From a virus, in the IMG/VR virus record IMGVR_UViG_3300020123_000165, positions 1 through 62,768 of that record: 62,768 nucleotides of DNA; one strand, given 5' to 3'. Position 1 is the stretch's first letter. Each line of letters opens with the position of its first letter. The translations under genes were made by a program, and so were the position numbers. This document shows positions 33,998-42,777 of this stretch, piece by piece. The notes beneath the pieces are model-generated. The model did no database searches. It had not been told where the DNA came from and saw only the letters and a program-made list of their open reading frames with translations.

Positions 33998-35179
33998 TCA
34001 GCTCTTATCTTCTCTGATACGGAAGAAGCGAGGGTGGCGAAGAGACCCATCGGGAGTAATCTGGTGATAATGGATCTCGATCACCTTGTCCTTGATGAGT
34101 GAGGGAGTATCCCAGAAGAGCTTACGTTCCTCATCAGACCAGCCGGCACCTACACTCACTCGCTTACCGTTGAACTTGACAATGACTGCGCCCAGCATCC
34201 CATAGTACTTACCTTCACCCTGGACCAAGGACTCCACTCGTAGGTCTACATCATTGACCTCCTTGAGTTTGAGCCAATCCCGATGCTTACCTTTCCTGTA
34301 AAGGCCTTTCACATTCTTAACGATGGCTCCCTCATACCCTGAGTCCAGGAAGCGGTTGTAAAGGGCCATGACTTCATCATCTGTCTCCACTCGGAAAGAG
34401 GGAACTAGCTTCAGGTTCTTATGTTCCACTCCCCCAGAAAATAGGCCTTCAAGAGCCTGGCGACGTTGGTAATAATGTCGGGATGGGCTCTTCCACTCAT
34501 CCATGTCCATGACATCGAATAGATGATAATTGGTATGCTCATTCTGCTGTTCCTTACGGCGAACGGCCGAGCTGGATTCATTGAAGTTTCCAGATATCAA
34601 CTCACCATCCAGAACACAGTCACCGAATTTCTTGGTAAGAACCAGGATCTGTTCTTTCAAGTGGTCTGAGGATGTGAAGGGAAGACCATTGCGAGAGAGC
34701 AGAGTAACACTCTGGCCATCCACAATAGCTACGCAGCGTAGACCATCATACTTGGGTTCCACGGCATAGGCCAGGCGTGGTTTGGCCCCATCATACTTAT
34801 GAGCTCGCATAACCTTGAACTGACGAATCAAGTCAGGGTAGGCTCGAAGGACCAGCTGAGGACCAATTCCACAGCGAAGGTCCTTCCGAATGATACGGGT
34901 GACCAATTCCTGGTCCTCAGCATCCAGGCAGGCCTCGCCCAGTAATCGGCGGGCTTCACTCCCGGTCAGGTCACGTTTGGCGCAGCGTTCCAGGATTTTG
35001 AAGGTGTCAGCCAAGCCCAGAGGCTCTCCTTCCACTGAGGTGATCCCGAAGGTGATAAAGGGGTCAGTGGCCAACCGAAGCACTTCCTTGAGCTCCCCCT
35101 GATATGGGTAGGCCTTGATCAGGTTGACTTTGTCATCGGGCGAGTTGAACTCGGCGATAGTATTGAATAGTTCAATCAT
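33998..35179 (-). CDS. ATP-dependent DNA ligase
   Basis: The 393-aa enzyme seals nicks with ATP. The nucleotidyl-transferase motif I is EPKYDGLRCVAI (catalytic Lys). Further motifs are LSRNGLPF, DGELISGNF, EGAIVKNVKG and KHRDWLKLK, followed by an OB-fold with GMLGAVIVKF. ATG 35179 overlaps the polymerase stop by eight bases. The N-terminal 120 residues resemble the small DNA-binding domain of phage ligases. Confidence 0.93.
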   Translation of the reverse strand: MIELFNTIAEFNSPDDKVNLIKAYPYQGELKEVLRLATDPFITFGITSVEGEPLGLADTFKILERCAKRDLTGSEARRLLGEACLDAEDQELVTRIIRKDLRCGIGPQLVLRAYPDLIRQFKVMRAHKYDGAKPRLAYAVEPKYDGLRCVAIVDGQSVTLLSRNGLPFTSSDHLKEQILVLTKKFGDCVLDGELISGNFNESSSAVRRKEQQNEHTNYHLFDVMDMDEWKSPSRHYYQRRQALEGLFSGGVEHKNLKLVPSFRVETDDEVMALYNRFLDSGYEGAIVKNVKGLYRKGKHRDWLKLKEVNDVDLRVESLVQGEGKYYGMLGAVIVKFNGKRVSVGAGWSDEERKLFWDTPSLIKDKVIEIHYHQITPDGSLRHPRFFRIREDKS

Positions 35180-37661
35180 TGTATTTCTGTCCTTTCCAAG
35201 TTTGGCCGGCGCCCCAGGTGCCGACTTCAATGTCCGCTACGATCGGGACAGGTAATTCTATCCCAAATTTGGCCAGCCACTCAGGGTTCTCCATACATTC
35301 TTTTATTCGGGGGAGCATCTCGTCCAGGTACTCAGTCTTTACCCACATGAGTATAGAGTCATGAACCTCGCCCTTGATACGAAGCTTAGCTCCATTGTCA
35401 GGAGCCTGTAGATTGTGATAGACAGATAGCATCCCCATCACCTTCAGGTCACCAATGAATCCCTGGACAGGGCTGTTGATAGCCTGGCGTTCAGCTTCAG
35501 CTTTAACCTGGCGATCCGGTGACCAAATACCCGGAAGCCGACGCTTACGACCCGATAGACTGCGAACGAATCCATCAATCTTGACCATAGCTCGTTGTCG
35601 ATCGTGCCATAGCGGGAGTGAAGAATAAGTTGAGAAGAAGCCATCTCGGATGTCAGAAGATTCATTGAAACTCACATCCCACTCATACTTCAACTTAGCG
35701 TATTCACAGAACTTGTTGGCTCCCATTCCGTAGACATACCCGAAGTTCACGCCTTTAGACTGTTTCCGTTTTTCTTTCCAGTGCTTGTTGATAGAGACCG
35801 CCTCATCTGGCCCCATATTCTCCAGAATGTCCAGGATACCCGTGACCGTCTTAGGTTCCCCTACCTGATGCCTTTCACAGTATACTTGAACTGTTCTTCG
35901 GGCTACTGAGAGATCCGTGGGATTTCCGCCCATTCGGAGGATGCCTAGAGTGGTTCTCCAGTGGACGTCGATGCCTTCATTGTAGCACTTGACCAACTCG
36001 GGGTCTTGTGAGACGATAGCGATGACTCGGAGCTCAGCCTGAGAAAGGTCACCCTGAATGAATGTCCAGCCTTCAGGAGCTTCAATTAGATTGCGAATAG
36101 TCCCATCTCGGGGAACAGTATGCATGCGGGAGGAGAATCGCCCCGTGACCGTTCCATGGAGTTTGGTCCCTAAGAACAAAGATGACCCAACCATATACTC
36201 ATCCCAACCATCTATATAGGTTGAGAGCATTTTCTGGTGTGATCGATAATCATTCAAGAGAGCCACTACGGGATGACCTTCCATCTCCGCCAGGGCGGCT
36301 TCTCCAGTAGACGGAGCCCCTTTGTCAGTGAATACCTGGGGAGTGAGGCCCAGCTTTCCGTACAGGACCTCTCCCACCTGCTTAGGACTATTCCAATTGA
36401 CTACAGATCCCGCCATCTTATTGAGCTGTTCCTCAGCGGCTTTCATCAGGATCTCGAGGTGTTCTTTTGCCTCCGCTTTGCGCTTCAGATTGACATGATG
36501 ACCTTCCCGCTCGATGACTTCATACATACGTGAGGCTGGCATCGTAAGGTGCTCATAGATATTGCGAGTCTCCTTATCCTGCATAAGCATCCGACGGAAT
36601 AGCCTGGCCAGAAGATAGGTGCGGTAACAGTCTCGGCCGCAATAGGTGAATAGCTTCGAGGCCTCAACATTACCTTTCTTCTCTGAAGTGGTTAGGTCGT
36701 AGTCCGGGGCGTTCAGCCAAAGGCGGGAGTTCTCTTTCAGGCCATGCGGAGTGTTCTCGTCCAGGTTGTAATGCATGAGCATCGTATCATCCTTGTTGTA
36801 GAATGATACTCCCATCTTCAGCCAGAGCCAGAGGCTATCGAATTTCCAGTTCTGGTTGATGACGGGAATGCCCTGATCTGCCATCCAGTGCAATAGCTTA
36901 CGCTGGGCTTCAGTGGGTAAAGTGGGGGCTTTTCGTACCGGAAGAACCCAGCAGGAGTCCGATTTAGGCAGGTAGAAGCCCGCACAGTTTATGTAACTGG
37001 CCGGGTTATACCAGTCCAAACCGGAAGTTTCCAAATCGCATACGAATTCTGGTTCATCTTGGTAGAGATCCATGAATTCTTGAAGATTTGATCGATCAAT
37101 GATACGGATCCGAGGCTCTACCCACTCAGTCTCAGCCGTTCCTTTGACCAAGTCCCCGAATCGCTTGATGATTCGTTTGAATTCGGGTTCTTTACTGGGA
37201 TCGCGAAGGACATAGGCAGGGGAGTAGCAGGGAACGTAAGTCACTCCGTCCTTCTCAATAAACTTACCAGCTACACTTGAGAGATTAGCTGCTTTCACCA
37301 CCGCTTTAGCCGCGGTCGCTCCGATGACCAGGACATACTTGGGTTTCTGCTCTTTGAGCTCATCCTGGATATATCCAGCACAGGCCTTGCACTCAGATGG
37401 TTCCACTTTCTTTCCATCTGGAGGCTGACACTTCACTACCCCGGTGGCATAGAAGTCTTTGATCCCCACACGCTCGAGCTCTGAGATCAGTACCTTACCG
37501 GGACCTCCAGTCAGGTACTCTTCTCGGTGGATGTTAGTGGCACTAGGGGCATCCCCAATGACCATCACTCCAGAGGAAGCAGCAGATCCATTCCCCCACA
37601 AACAGACTACCGCCGAGGATTGGTTAAGTGAGCATAGGGTGCATTTCTCATTTCTCATCAT
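35172..37661 (-). CDS. DNA polymerase I-type with N-terminal uracil-DNA glycosylase domain
   Basis: The 829-aa replicative polymerase has three parts. Residues 1-175: UDG fold with CTLCSLNQ, GDAPSATNIHREEYL, VKCQPPDGK, an added CKAC pair and CYSPAYVLRD, suggesting a family 4/5-like, Fe-S type glycosylase. Residues about 190-360: 3'-5' exonuclease (VCDLETSGLDW, INQNWKFDSLW, YCGRDCYRTYL). Residues about 370-829: family A polymerase (motif A GDLSQAELRVIA, motif B KQSKGVNFGYVYG, motif C EVHDSILMW). UDG-polymerase fusions are known from SPO1-type phages. Confidence 0.93.
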   Translation of the reverse strand: MMRNEKCTLCSLNQSSAVVCLWGNGSAASSGVMVIGDAPSATNIHREEYLTGGPGKVLISELERVGIKDFYATGVVKCQPPDGKKVEPSECKACAGYIQDELKEQKPKYVLVIGATAAKAVVKAANLSSVAGKFIEKDGVTYVPCYSPAYVLRDPSKEPEFKRIIKRFGDLVKGTAETEWVEPRIRIIDRSNLQEFMDLYQDEPEFVCDLETSGLDWYNPASYINCAGFYLPKSDSCWVLPVRKAPTLPTEAQRKLLHWMADQGIPVINQNWKFDSLWLWLKMGVSFYNKDDTMLMHYNLDENTPHGLKENSRLWLNAPDYDLTTSEKKGNVEASKLFTYCGRDCYRTYLLARLFRRMLMQDKETRNIYEHLTMPASRMYEVIEREGHHVNLKRKAEAKEHLEILMKAAEEQLNKMAGSVVNWNSPKQVGEVLYGKLGLTPQVFTDKGAPSTGEAALAEMEGHPVVALLNDYRSHQKMLSTYIDGWDEYMVGSSLFLGTKLHGTVTGRFSSRMHTVPRDGTIRNLIEAPEGWTFIQGDLSQAELRVIAIVSQDPELVKCYNEGIDVHWRTTLGILRMGGNPTDLSVARRTVQVYCERHQVGEPKTVTGILDILENMGPDEAVSINKHWKEKRKQSKGVNFGYVYGMGANKFCEYAKLKYEWDVSFNESSDIRDGFFSTYSSLPLWHDRQRAMVKIDGFVRSLSGRKRRLPGIWSPDRQVKAEAERQAINSPVQGFIGDLKVMGMLSVYHNLQAPDNGAKLRIKGEVHDSILMWVKTEYLDEMLPRIKECMENPEWLAKFGIELPVPIVADIEVGTWGAGQTWKGQKYND

Positions 37662-38073
37662 ACAACTCCACGGGTATTCCTACTGATCTCAATAGCTGAG
37701 TACCTGAGTCATCTCGATAGGGAGTCTTGTAAACTACCCGAGCTATTCCCGAGTTGATGATCAATTGACTACATTTTAGGCAGGGTTGATGGGTACAGTA
37801 TAATGTCCCCCCTTGTAGCTTTATTCCAGACCTGGCGGCATAAGTGATAGCTCCCGCTTCGGAGTGAACAGTTCTATTACAAGGTGAGGCGGGACTGCAA
37901 TTCGTGGAATCACAGTGGGGAACTCCCGAGGGGGCTCCAGCATAACCCGTGGAGACTATTCGCCCATCTTGGGAGATCACCGAACCCACTTTAAGTCTGG
38001 TACAGGTGGACCTGAGGGCCATCAGCTCAGCGGTTTTCATGAGTAAAGAATCTCGACTTATACGGTCTTCCAT
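37648..38073 (-). CDS. dCMP deaminase
   Basis: The 141-aa enzyme converts dCMP to dUMP. It has the zinc motifs HSEAGAITYA (His, catalytic Glu) and HQPCLKCSQLI (Cys-x-x-Cys), plus GYAGAPSGVPHC typical of the family. It feeds dUMP to the thymidylate synthase-like enzyme encoded at 40263. It overlaps the polymerase start by 14 bases. Confidence 0.94.
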   Translation of the reverse strand: MEDRISRDSLLMKTAELMALRSTCTRLKVGSVISQDGRIVSTGYAGAPSGVPHCDSTNCSPASPCNRTVHSEAGAITYAARSGIKLQGGTLYCTHQPCLKCSQLIINSGIARVVYKTPYRDDSGTQLLRSVGIPVELYDEK

Positions 38074-38495
38074 GATTTCCTTTTCCTAATATTGCAAATG
38101 TGTCCGGGAGACACTTTAAATTCAGCTGATAGTTCTTTGCAAGTCTTCGTAGAATCCCTAATGCTCATCACTTCAGCCACTGTTAATTTTACTATATTAT
38201 GGTGAATCCCAGATAAAGATCTTCCTTTATTTACTTTATCTTTTTCGTTATCAGTTCTAGTTCCCAGTGACAGATGCTCGGGATTAACGCACAGTTTATT
38301 GTCGCAGCTATGCATTACTTCTAATCCCTCTGGAATGACTCCCTTATATAGCAAATAAGCTATACGATGAGCCCAACTTGTTCCTAGGTATTTCTTATAG
38401 GTTTGGTAGACTCCATAGCCATTCTTAGCCGTCGAGCCCTTCCATACCCAACAATCGGGTGACTTTTGGAATCTTAGTTCAAATCCATTTGAGGA
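38058..38495 (-). pseudogene. HNH homing endonuclease without a normal start codon
   Basis: The open frame codes for SPDCWVWKGSTAKNGYGVYQ, WAHRIAYLLYKGVIPEGLEV, MHSCDNKLCVNPEHLSLG and an HTH end (CKELSAEFKVSPGHICNIRK), a full HNH domain related to the other copies. But from the stop before 38495 down to a TTG at 38354 there is no ATG or GTG in frame. The TTG would discard the conserved N-terminal part. An ATG-started 19-codon ORF in a neighbouring frame ends just there (MKKFGFPRILNGNPQMDLN). This suggests a frameshift or decayed start; a functional rare start cannot be excluded. Confidence 0.6.
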
Positions 38496-38529
38496 TTACC
38501 ATTAAGAATCCTAGGAAACCCGAATTTCT

Positions 38530-39420
38530 TCATTTCAACCACCCCATCAGGGTATTGATGTCGGTGGAGAAGCCCGCGGCATTCTTATGACCCCCACCGC
38601 CAAAGGCCCTGGCGATAAGTGAAACATCATAATCTCCATTGCTGCGCAAGGAGCATTTGACTTTGTTGTCTTGATCAACATACCAGATAAGACCGTAGGT
38701 GAGCCCGGCATTAGCTAGTTCATGGCCTATCTCAGACATATGGATATTGGTATTGATGGCCAGGCCCAAGTAGTGATGCCATTCAGGAAGGTCATCTTCA
38801 TGCGTGTAGTGCTTCACCACCAGGTCACAGCTTCTGGCTTTTTTCGCCATAGACTTGACCTGACGTTCTTGCTCAGCCAAGAGGATCGACCCCTCGAATA
38901 CAATCTGCGTCAGGTAGTCTGATCCAACATCTGTACGCCACTGATCGAAGGTCCAGGGCTTACGAGCGGCCATTCCAGCATGGAATGACTTGCTATCATT
39001 GATTTTGAACTGCCAACGATCACGATCATCGATGCAATGAACCCAATCAGGTACCTTGGTCCCTGGATGGAAGTATTTCCAGGAAAGCATAGCCCCTGAC
39101 TTGTTGTTGTCCAGGACAATGTAAGTGTATTCAGTCTCATCGACATACAACTGACGTTCATCCCCCGCCCAGTTTTCAAAGGCGGTCTTATGGTGATCCA
39201 ACCAAACGACATACTCAGCCTGTTGGATGATATCTTTCATCACTTCCGCAGGAAAGCTGAAGTCCAGGATATGCACTGATCGGCCAGCTACTTCACAAGG
39301 TATAGGATTACCATAGTCCACTGGAATATACTCTGCAGTATCACCCATCGCCAGCCATGCAGCGAAGGCGGCACCGAAACCATCAGTGCAATTGGCATGG
39401 TAAATCACGAGTCGTTTCAT
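38530..39420 (-). CDS. DHH-family phosphoesterase
   Basis: The 296-aa product has the DHH motifs HANCTDGFGAAFAAW, DFSFPAEVM, VVWLDHHKTAFENW and the DHHA1 end FGGGHKNAAGF. Family members degrade short oligonucleotides or cyclic dinucleotides with manganese. In a phage it could recycle nanoRNA or blunt cyclic-nucleotide defence signalling; the latter is speculation. The start overlaps the DnaJ-domain stop by four bases. Confidence 0.88.
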   Translation of the reverse strand: MKRLVIYHANCTDGFGAAFAAWLAMGDTAEYIPVDYGNPIPCEVAGRSVHILDFSFPAEVMKDIIQQAEYVVWLDHHKTAFENWAGDERQLYVDETEYTYIVLDNNKSGAMLSWKYFHPGTKVPDWVHCIDDRDRWQFKINDSKSFHAGMAARKPWTFDQWRTDVGSDYLTQIVFEGSILLAEQERQVKSMAKKARSCDLVVKHYTHEDDLPEWHHYLGLAINTNIHMSEIGHELANAGLTYGLIWYVDQDNKVKCSLRSNGDYDVSLIARAFGGGGHKNAAGFSTDINTLMGWLK

Positions 39421-40046
39421 CTTCTTGTCCCCATATTCATAAACATCATTAAATCTTCAAGTCCTTGAGCCTGACTTCCGTAATAAGAAGGTGGACTCTC
39501 TCGTCGGGGGTCACACTCATAAGACCAGTCGGCGATAGCTTCAAGGCACTTATCACAGAGAGCTCGGCGATGCTGAATCAGCAGATAGTCTTGAATAGCC
39601 TTAGTCCGATTCTGCTTAGCTACTACCTGAATAGGATTGAACCCCTTGACCCGAATACGTCTTCCCACTTGTCTCCATCGTTTAGCGGTGGCCCGTAACC
39701 CCTGAAGGCCTTTCATCAGATCTTTACGAGTGTATTTGAAATGGTCTCGGACCTCCTTCATGAGGTCAGTATATTCTACATCACTCGCCTCAGCCACTGT
39801 AGAGAAAACCTGAGCTATGATCTCGAAGACGCTCGATTCTTGTTGGGATCCCGTCTCCCCTGTAGAATCATACCGTTGACGCTTCTCATCATCCATAAGA
39901 ACTTCGTAAGCTTTCTTAATCTGTACGAACTTCTCATGAGATCCCCCTTTGTCAGGATGATGCTTGGAAGCCTTAGTACGATAAGCTTTCTTAATGGTCG
40001 CCGAGTCCGCATCACGAGCTACTCCTAAGTCGTCATATAGGCTCAT
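39417..40046 (-). CDS. DnaJ-domain (J-protein) co-chaperone, 209 aa
   Basis: Residues 1-65 are a J domain: SLYDDLGVARDADSATIKKA and the key HPD at residues 30-32 (KHHPDKGG), then AYEVLMDDEKRQRYD. The rest is not DnaJ-like: a helical region (DVEYTDLMKEVRDHFKYTRK) and a C-terminal CDKCLEAIADWSYECD with three cysteines. It can recruit host DnaK, perhaps for replisome remodelling as in lambda P/DnaJ biology, since its neighbours are replication genes. Confidence 0.88.
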   Translation of the reverse strand: MSLYDDLGVARDADSATIKKAYRTKASKHHPDKGGSHEKFVQIKKAYEVLMDDEKRQRYDSTGETGSQQESSVFEIIAQVFSTVAEASDVEYTDLMKEVRDHFKYTRKDLMKGLQGLRATAKRWRQVGRRIRVKGFNPIQVVAKQNRTKAIQDYLLIQHRRALCDKCLEAIADWSYECDPRRESPPSYYGSQAQGLEDLMMFMNMGTRR

Positions 40047-40255
40047 GATGATATCTGAGCTTGAAGAGGAACTTCAGTAAGGCCATACTCCTCTGCCTGG
40101 CCTTCGAATTCCTGTTTGTCATACATGAAAGCGAACTTCCCTTGGGTTACATCATCTACCAGCCTACGGGCTTCTCCGTAGTCTACCCCTAACACTTTAG
40201 AGTAGCAGTTTGCTAGGTTACTACCCAATCCATAAGTCACGAAAAATTCCGGCAT
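40043..40255 (-). CDS. Conserved small phage protein, 70 aa
   Basis: The pattern FFVTYGLGSNLANCYSKVLG followed by FAFMYDKQEFEGQAEEYGLT is widespread among phages as a short beta-alpha protein of unknown role. It overlaps the J-protein start by four bases. Confidence 0.75.
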   Translation of the reverse strand: MPEFFVTYGLGSNLANCYSKVLGVDYGEARRLVDDVTQGKFAFMYDKQEFEGQAEEYGLTEVPLQAQISS

Positions 40256-40262
40256 AATTTCC

Positions 40263-41057
40263 TCATTTCAATACTACTTTGTCGGTTTGAAAGCAGTGTA
40301 GCGACGTGATGTGCATGGTGAGAGTTCCCGGAACCACGTTAGCCCAGTCCATCTCGGGTCGGGCCAGACGACACTGATCCAAGACCCAGAGCTGTAACCG
40401 TAAGGTAAGATAGACATCATCCCGAAAGTGTCGAACAAAGTCGCATGAGCGTAAGTAGTAAACGCAGTGTAGTCGATTGTTCCGCATGATGAAGTGATAG
40501 CCCAAAGAGCAGGGCACCCTCTTCTCCTGAACGGCGGCGCCCAAGTCCTCGGGAAACCAGACTGGCAAGTATGCTTGACGAGTCGTAGGTTCGTTAGCCA
40601 GGATCGTAACCAAATCATCTAAGTCTCCGTAAATGAAACGAATTCCATGGTGGGGTGATATATAATCTGAATGGAGGATTCCTCCAGAGGTTGTTCCAGC
40701 GGCTTTTGGCCAGTATCGTTCAGCATAGCTGTGGTCAAATTGGGGATCTTCTTCACCCTCTCGGCGATGTGTGTCGGCAGACGCTGAATAAGGCCAGATT
40801 CGCCATGTTTGTCCAGGATTGATCGGATCACCACTAACTCTCTCCTCGAGAAAGTGACGGTCTGCCCAGGGGAGGTTAGGTTTGATTTGCTCACGATAGA
40901 AGTCCAGATCCTCGGTAGGAAGATCATAAGTGAAGGAGTAATTCAACAGTTCCAGCATCGGCTGTGGAGCTTTGATAGACTGCCAACGAGTACCCTCGAC
41001 GATTGAAGCGTTCCTCAGTCGAGTGGAGACGTCTTGAGGTATGTTATCGAAGATCAT
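40263..41057 (-). CDS. Thymidylate synthase-like enzyme (dNMP hydroxymethylase candidate)
   Basis: The 264-aa product carries the TS-fold core. NEPTTRQAYLPVWFPEDLG matches the phosphate-binding Arg and W-x-P-x-D part; RVPCSLGYHFIMRNNRLHCV includes the catalytic Cys after Pro; YYLRSCDFVRHFRDD is the RSCD substrate-binding loop. ThyA has Asn in the usual LPFN region, which is not seen here. The family includes ThyA and phage dCMP/dUMP hydroxymethylases; which reaction applies cannot be read from sequence. ATG 41057 is preferred over TTG 41075. Confidence 0.78.
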   Translation of the reverse strand: MIFDNIPQDVSTRLRNASIVEGTRWQSIKAPQPMLELLNYSFTYDLPTEDLDFYREQIKPNLPWADRHFLEERVSGDPINPGQTWRIWPYSASADTHRREGEEDPQFDHSYAERYWPKAAGTTSGGILHSDYISPHHGIRFIYGDLDDLVTILANEPTTRQAYLPVWFPEDLGAAVQEKRVPCSLGYHFIMRNNRLHCVYYLRSCDFVRHFRDDVYLTLRLQLWVLDQCRLARPEMDWANVVPGTLTMHITSLHCFQTDKVVLK

Positions 41058-41241
41058 TGATGGTGTCCAGGTCAATTACTTCCATTTTCTGGCTGAAAGT
41101 GGGGCAGGTACATGGTTTCTCTGGATCGACCAGCTGAGCGGGCAGCGCCCAGAAAGGTACAGGAAATTCACAGACATAGTACCCGGTGGTCGTCTTCTGG
41201 CTGATATGAACACAGTTCTTGCATTGTTCACGATCCGACAT
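41044..41241 (-). CDS. Small Cys-rich protein, 65 aa
   Basis: The product has EQCKNCVHISQKTTTGYYVC and KPCTCPTFSQK, five cysteines that could form a zinc site. Similar short proteins follow nucleotide genes in phages. It overlaps the TS-like start by 14 bases. Function is unknown. Confidence 0.68.
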   Translation of the reverse strand: MSDREQCKNCVHISQKTTTGYYVCEFPVPFWALPAQLVDPEKPCTCPTFSQKMEVIDLDTINDLR

Positions 41242-41425
41242 GTTTATTCCTTTCTTCTAACATGGTTTGAGCAATACCGTAACATTGACCAGCCGCGTAT
41301 CGGCCAGAGGCTAAGGCTGACTGAGCGAAGTGATCCAACAGGACCTCTTTGAGAAGCTTATTCTGTCGCTCCAGGTAGTTGATCCGGGACTCATAAGTGG
41401 CTTGGTCATCCTTCGTTATCATCAT
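41228..41425 (-). CDS. Small coiled-coil protein, 65 aa
   Basis: The likely start is one of the ATGs at 41425/41422, just after GGAATTGGAGAGG; an ATG at 41461 would overlap the upstream gene by 56 bases. The product is helical (RINYLERQNKLLKEVLLDHF) with an Ala/Gly-rich tail. No family recognised. Confidence 0.6.
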   Translation of the reverse strand: MMITKDDQATYESRINYLERQNKLLKEVLLDHFAQSALASGRYAAGQCYGIAQTMLEERNKHVGS

Positions 41426-42149
41426 CCTCTCCAATTCCTTCATCATTAAAGCTGGCCCCATTGGCCGTACAGTAATCTGCCAGGGCCTTACAGTCCAATT
41501 TCTCCTGGGCTATACCCCACATTTTAACCCTATGCTTATATGCGTACCGGCATTCCTTCTCATAGAATTTAGCTGTGGCATTCAAGAAGGTTCGGTAGTA
41601 TCGTGGATCATGCTTCTTCAGAAGCTCATAGAACTCCACAGCGTCGGTATGCTGAAACAGGATAGGAGCGAAGAGGGCCGTGAGAAAGCAATTTGCAAAG
41701 TAGAGTCGGTAGGTTCGTGGAGTGTGAGCAAGGCCCAGCTGACCAAGGATAATTGGAAGCAGCGCATAGTCAGCGGTGTGTTTTTGGATGAGCTCAGTAG
41801 ATCGGTATATGACATCCACTTCGGTCCATTTTGGCGTTTGTGTAATGATGATGGACCGTATACAATGACCTTGAGATCGTGCATCCTTCTTTTCTCCCAG
41901 TGTATTGAGGGCCACAGAGGTATGTGGCGATTTGCGGCGGGCCGCTAGTTTTGTCCGGGCGGCGTCCACTTCAGCCTGATTGAAATAGTTCCGCATCAGC
42001 TGGGCCACTTTACCCCCGCGATACCCCAACTGAGCCAGGTCCACCTCAGGTAGGGTGTTCATTTCCCAGGATACGCCTTGAACGACTTTGCGTACCCCCG
42101 TATAGATACCAGGTTGTTGAATGACATGCTTACAAAGATCAACTAACAT
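41406..42149 (-). CDS. TS-related protein lacking the catalytic Cys block, 247 aa
   Basis: Residues about 95-145 (IIITQTPKWTEVDVIYRSTE, LIQKHTADYALLPIILGQLG) align by eye with the TS-like YLRSCDFVRHFRDDVYLTLR, sharing the Arg-Ser pair and the following amphipathic helix. The Pro-Cys catalytic block is absent. The C-terminal half is helical (YYRTFLNATAKFYEKECRY) and ends acidic. It may be a degenerate or altered TS-fold partner. I have no firm family name. Confidence 0.6.
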   Translation of the reverse strand: MLVDLCKHVIQQPGIYTGVRKVVQGVSWEMNTLPEVDLAQLGYRGGKVAQLMRNYFNQAEVDAARTKLAARRKSPHTSVALNTLGEKKDARSQGHCIRSIIITQTPKWTEVDVIYRSTELIQKHTADYALLPIILGQLGLAHTPRTYRLYFANCFLTALFAPILFQHTDAVEFYELLKKHDPRYYRTFLNATAKFYEKECRYAYKHRVKMWGIAQEKLDCKALADYCTANGASFNDEGIGEDDDNEG

Positions 42150-42514
42150 TACGCTCCTAACAAGAATGATACTACGGATGGTATTTGAACGACTTTATTC
42201 ATTTTACGCTGAGAACGCTTTCGAGCTGCTTCCCTCTCCTTGACTCCTTCGTTGAGCCGATACTCTGCTTTAGTGATGAGATGTGGTTTTTGAGGTTCAT
42301 TGTCATTAGCACCCCATAGATACTCGGGAGTCCAACGACCTTGTGGGCTATCTCTCCTCCATCCGGTGATATGGATTTCTTTCATGGAGTGAAGAAGGCT
42401 AAGGTACTCGCGCCCATTACGTGCCGAGATGAAACATCTGGCCTCAATATCATGGAAAGTAAGCTTCTGTCCTTTCTGAAGCTCCCGCCTGATGCGATTC
42501 ATATTAGGATGCAT
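42149..42514 (-). CDS. wHTH-like putative regulator, 121 aa
   Basis: ATG 42514 overlaps the previous stop (TAATG). The product begins MHPNMNRIRRELQKGQKLTF and continues HDIEARCFISARNGREYLSL and IHITGWRRDSPQGRWTPEY, a winged-helix layout known from small phage DNA-binding proteins. The C-terminus is very basic (ARKRSQRKMNK). Confidence 0.68.
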   Translation of the reverse strand: MHPNMNRIRRELQKGQKLTFHDIEARCFISARNGREYLSLLHSMKEIHITGWRRDSPQGRWTPEYLWGANDNEPQKPHLITKAEYRLNEGVKEREAARKRSQRKMNKVVQIPSVVSFLLGA

Positions 42515-42777
42515 TACCCTTGGGAGCATTTGATGGCACACTGGACAAGTCGATCAACCTCATCATCAGAGTAGTCATGTGAGACCATCATCTGAGTCAC
42601 GTCATCTGACATATGGGTATAGAGTGGATAGTCTACTAGATCACACCAAGTACCCTCTGGCCAGTAATAGATAGATCGCATACTCTTCTTCCCAAAGATG
42701 AGGTCATAGTTCTCTCGACCCTGCTCACTCAAAGCTTTGGAGACTAACCGATCCCCCGTGATATCATTCTTACTCAT
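42514..42777 (-). CDS. Hypothetical protein, 87 aa
   Basis: The product has a Trp/Tyr-rich centre (RSIYYWPEGTWCDLVDYPLY) and an acidic helix at the end (DYSDDEVDRLVQCAI). I do not recognise it. It overlaps both neighbours by one to four bases, so it belongs to the same tightly packed operon. Confidence 0.65.
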   Translation of the reverse strand: MSKNDITGDRLVSKALSEQGRENYDLIFGKKSMRSIYYWPEGTWCDLVDYPLYTHMSDDVTQMMVSHDYSDDEVDRLVQCAIKCSQG

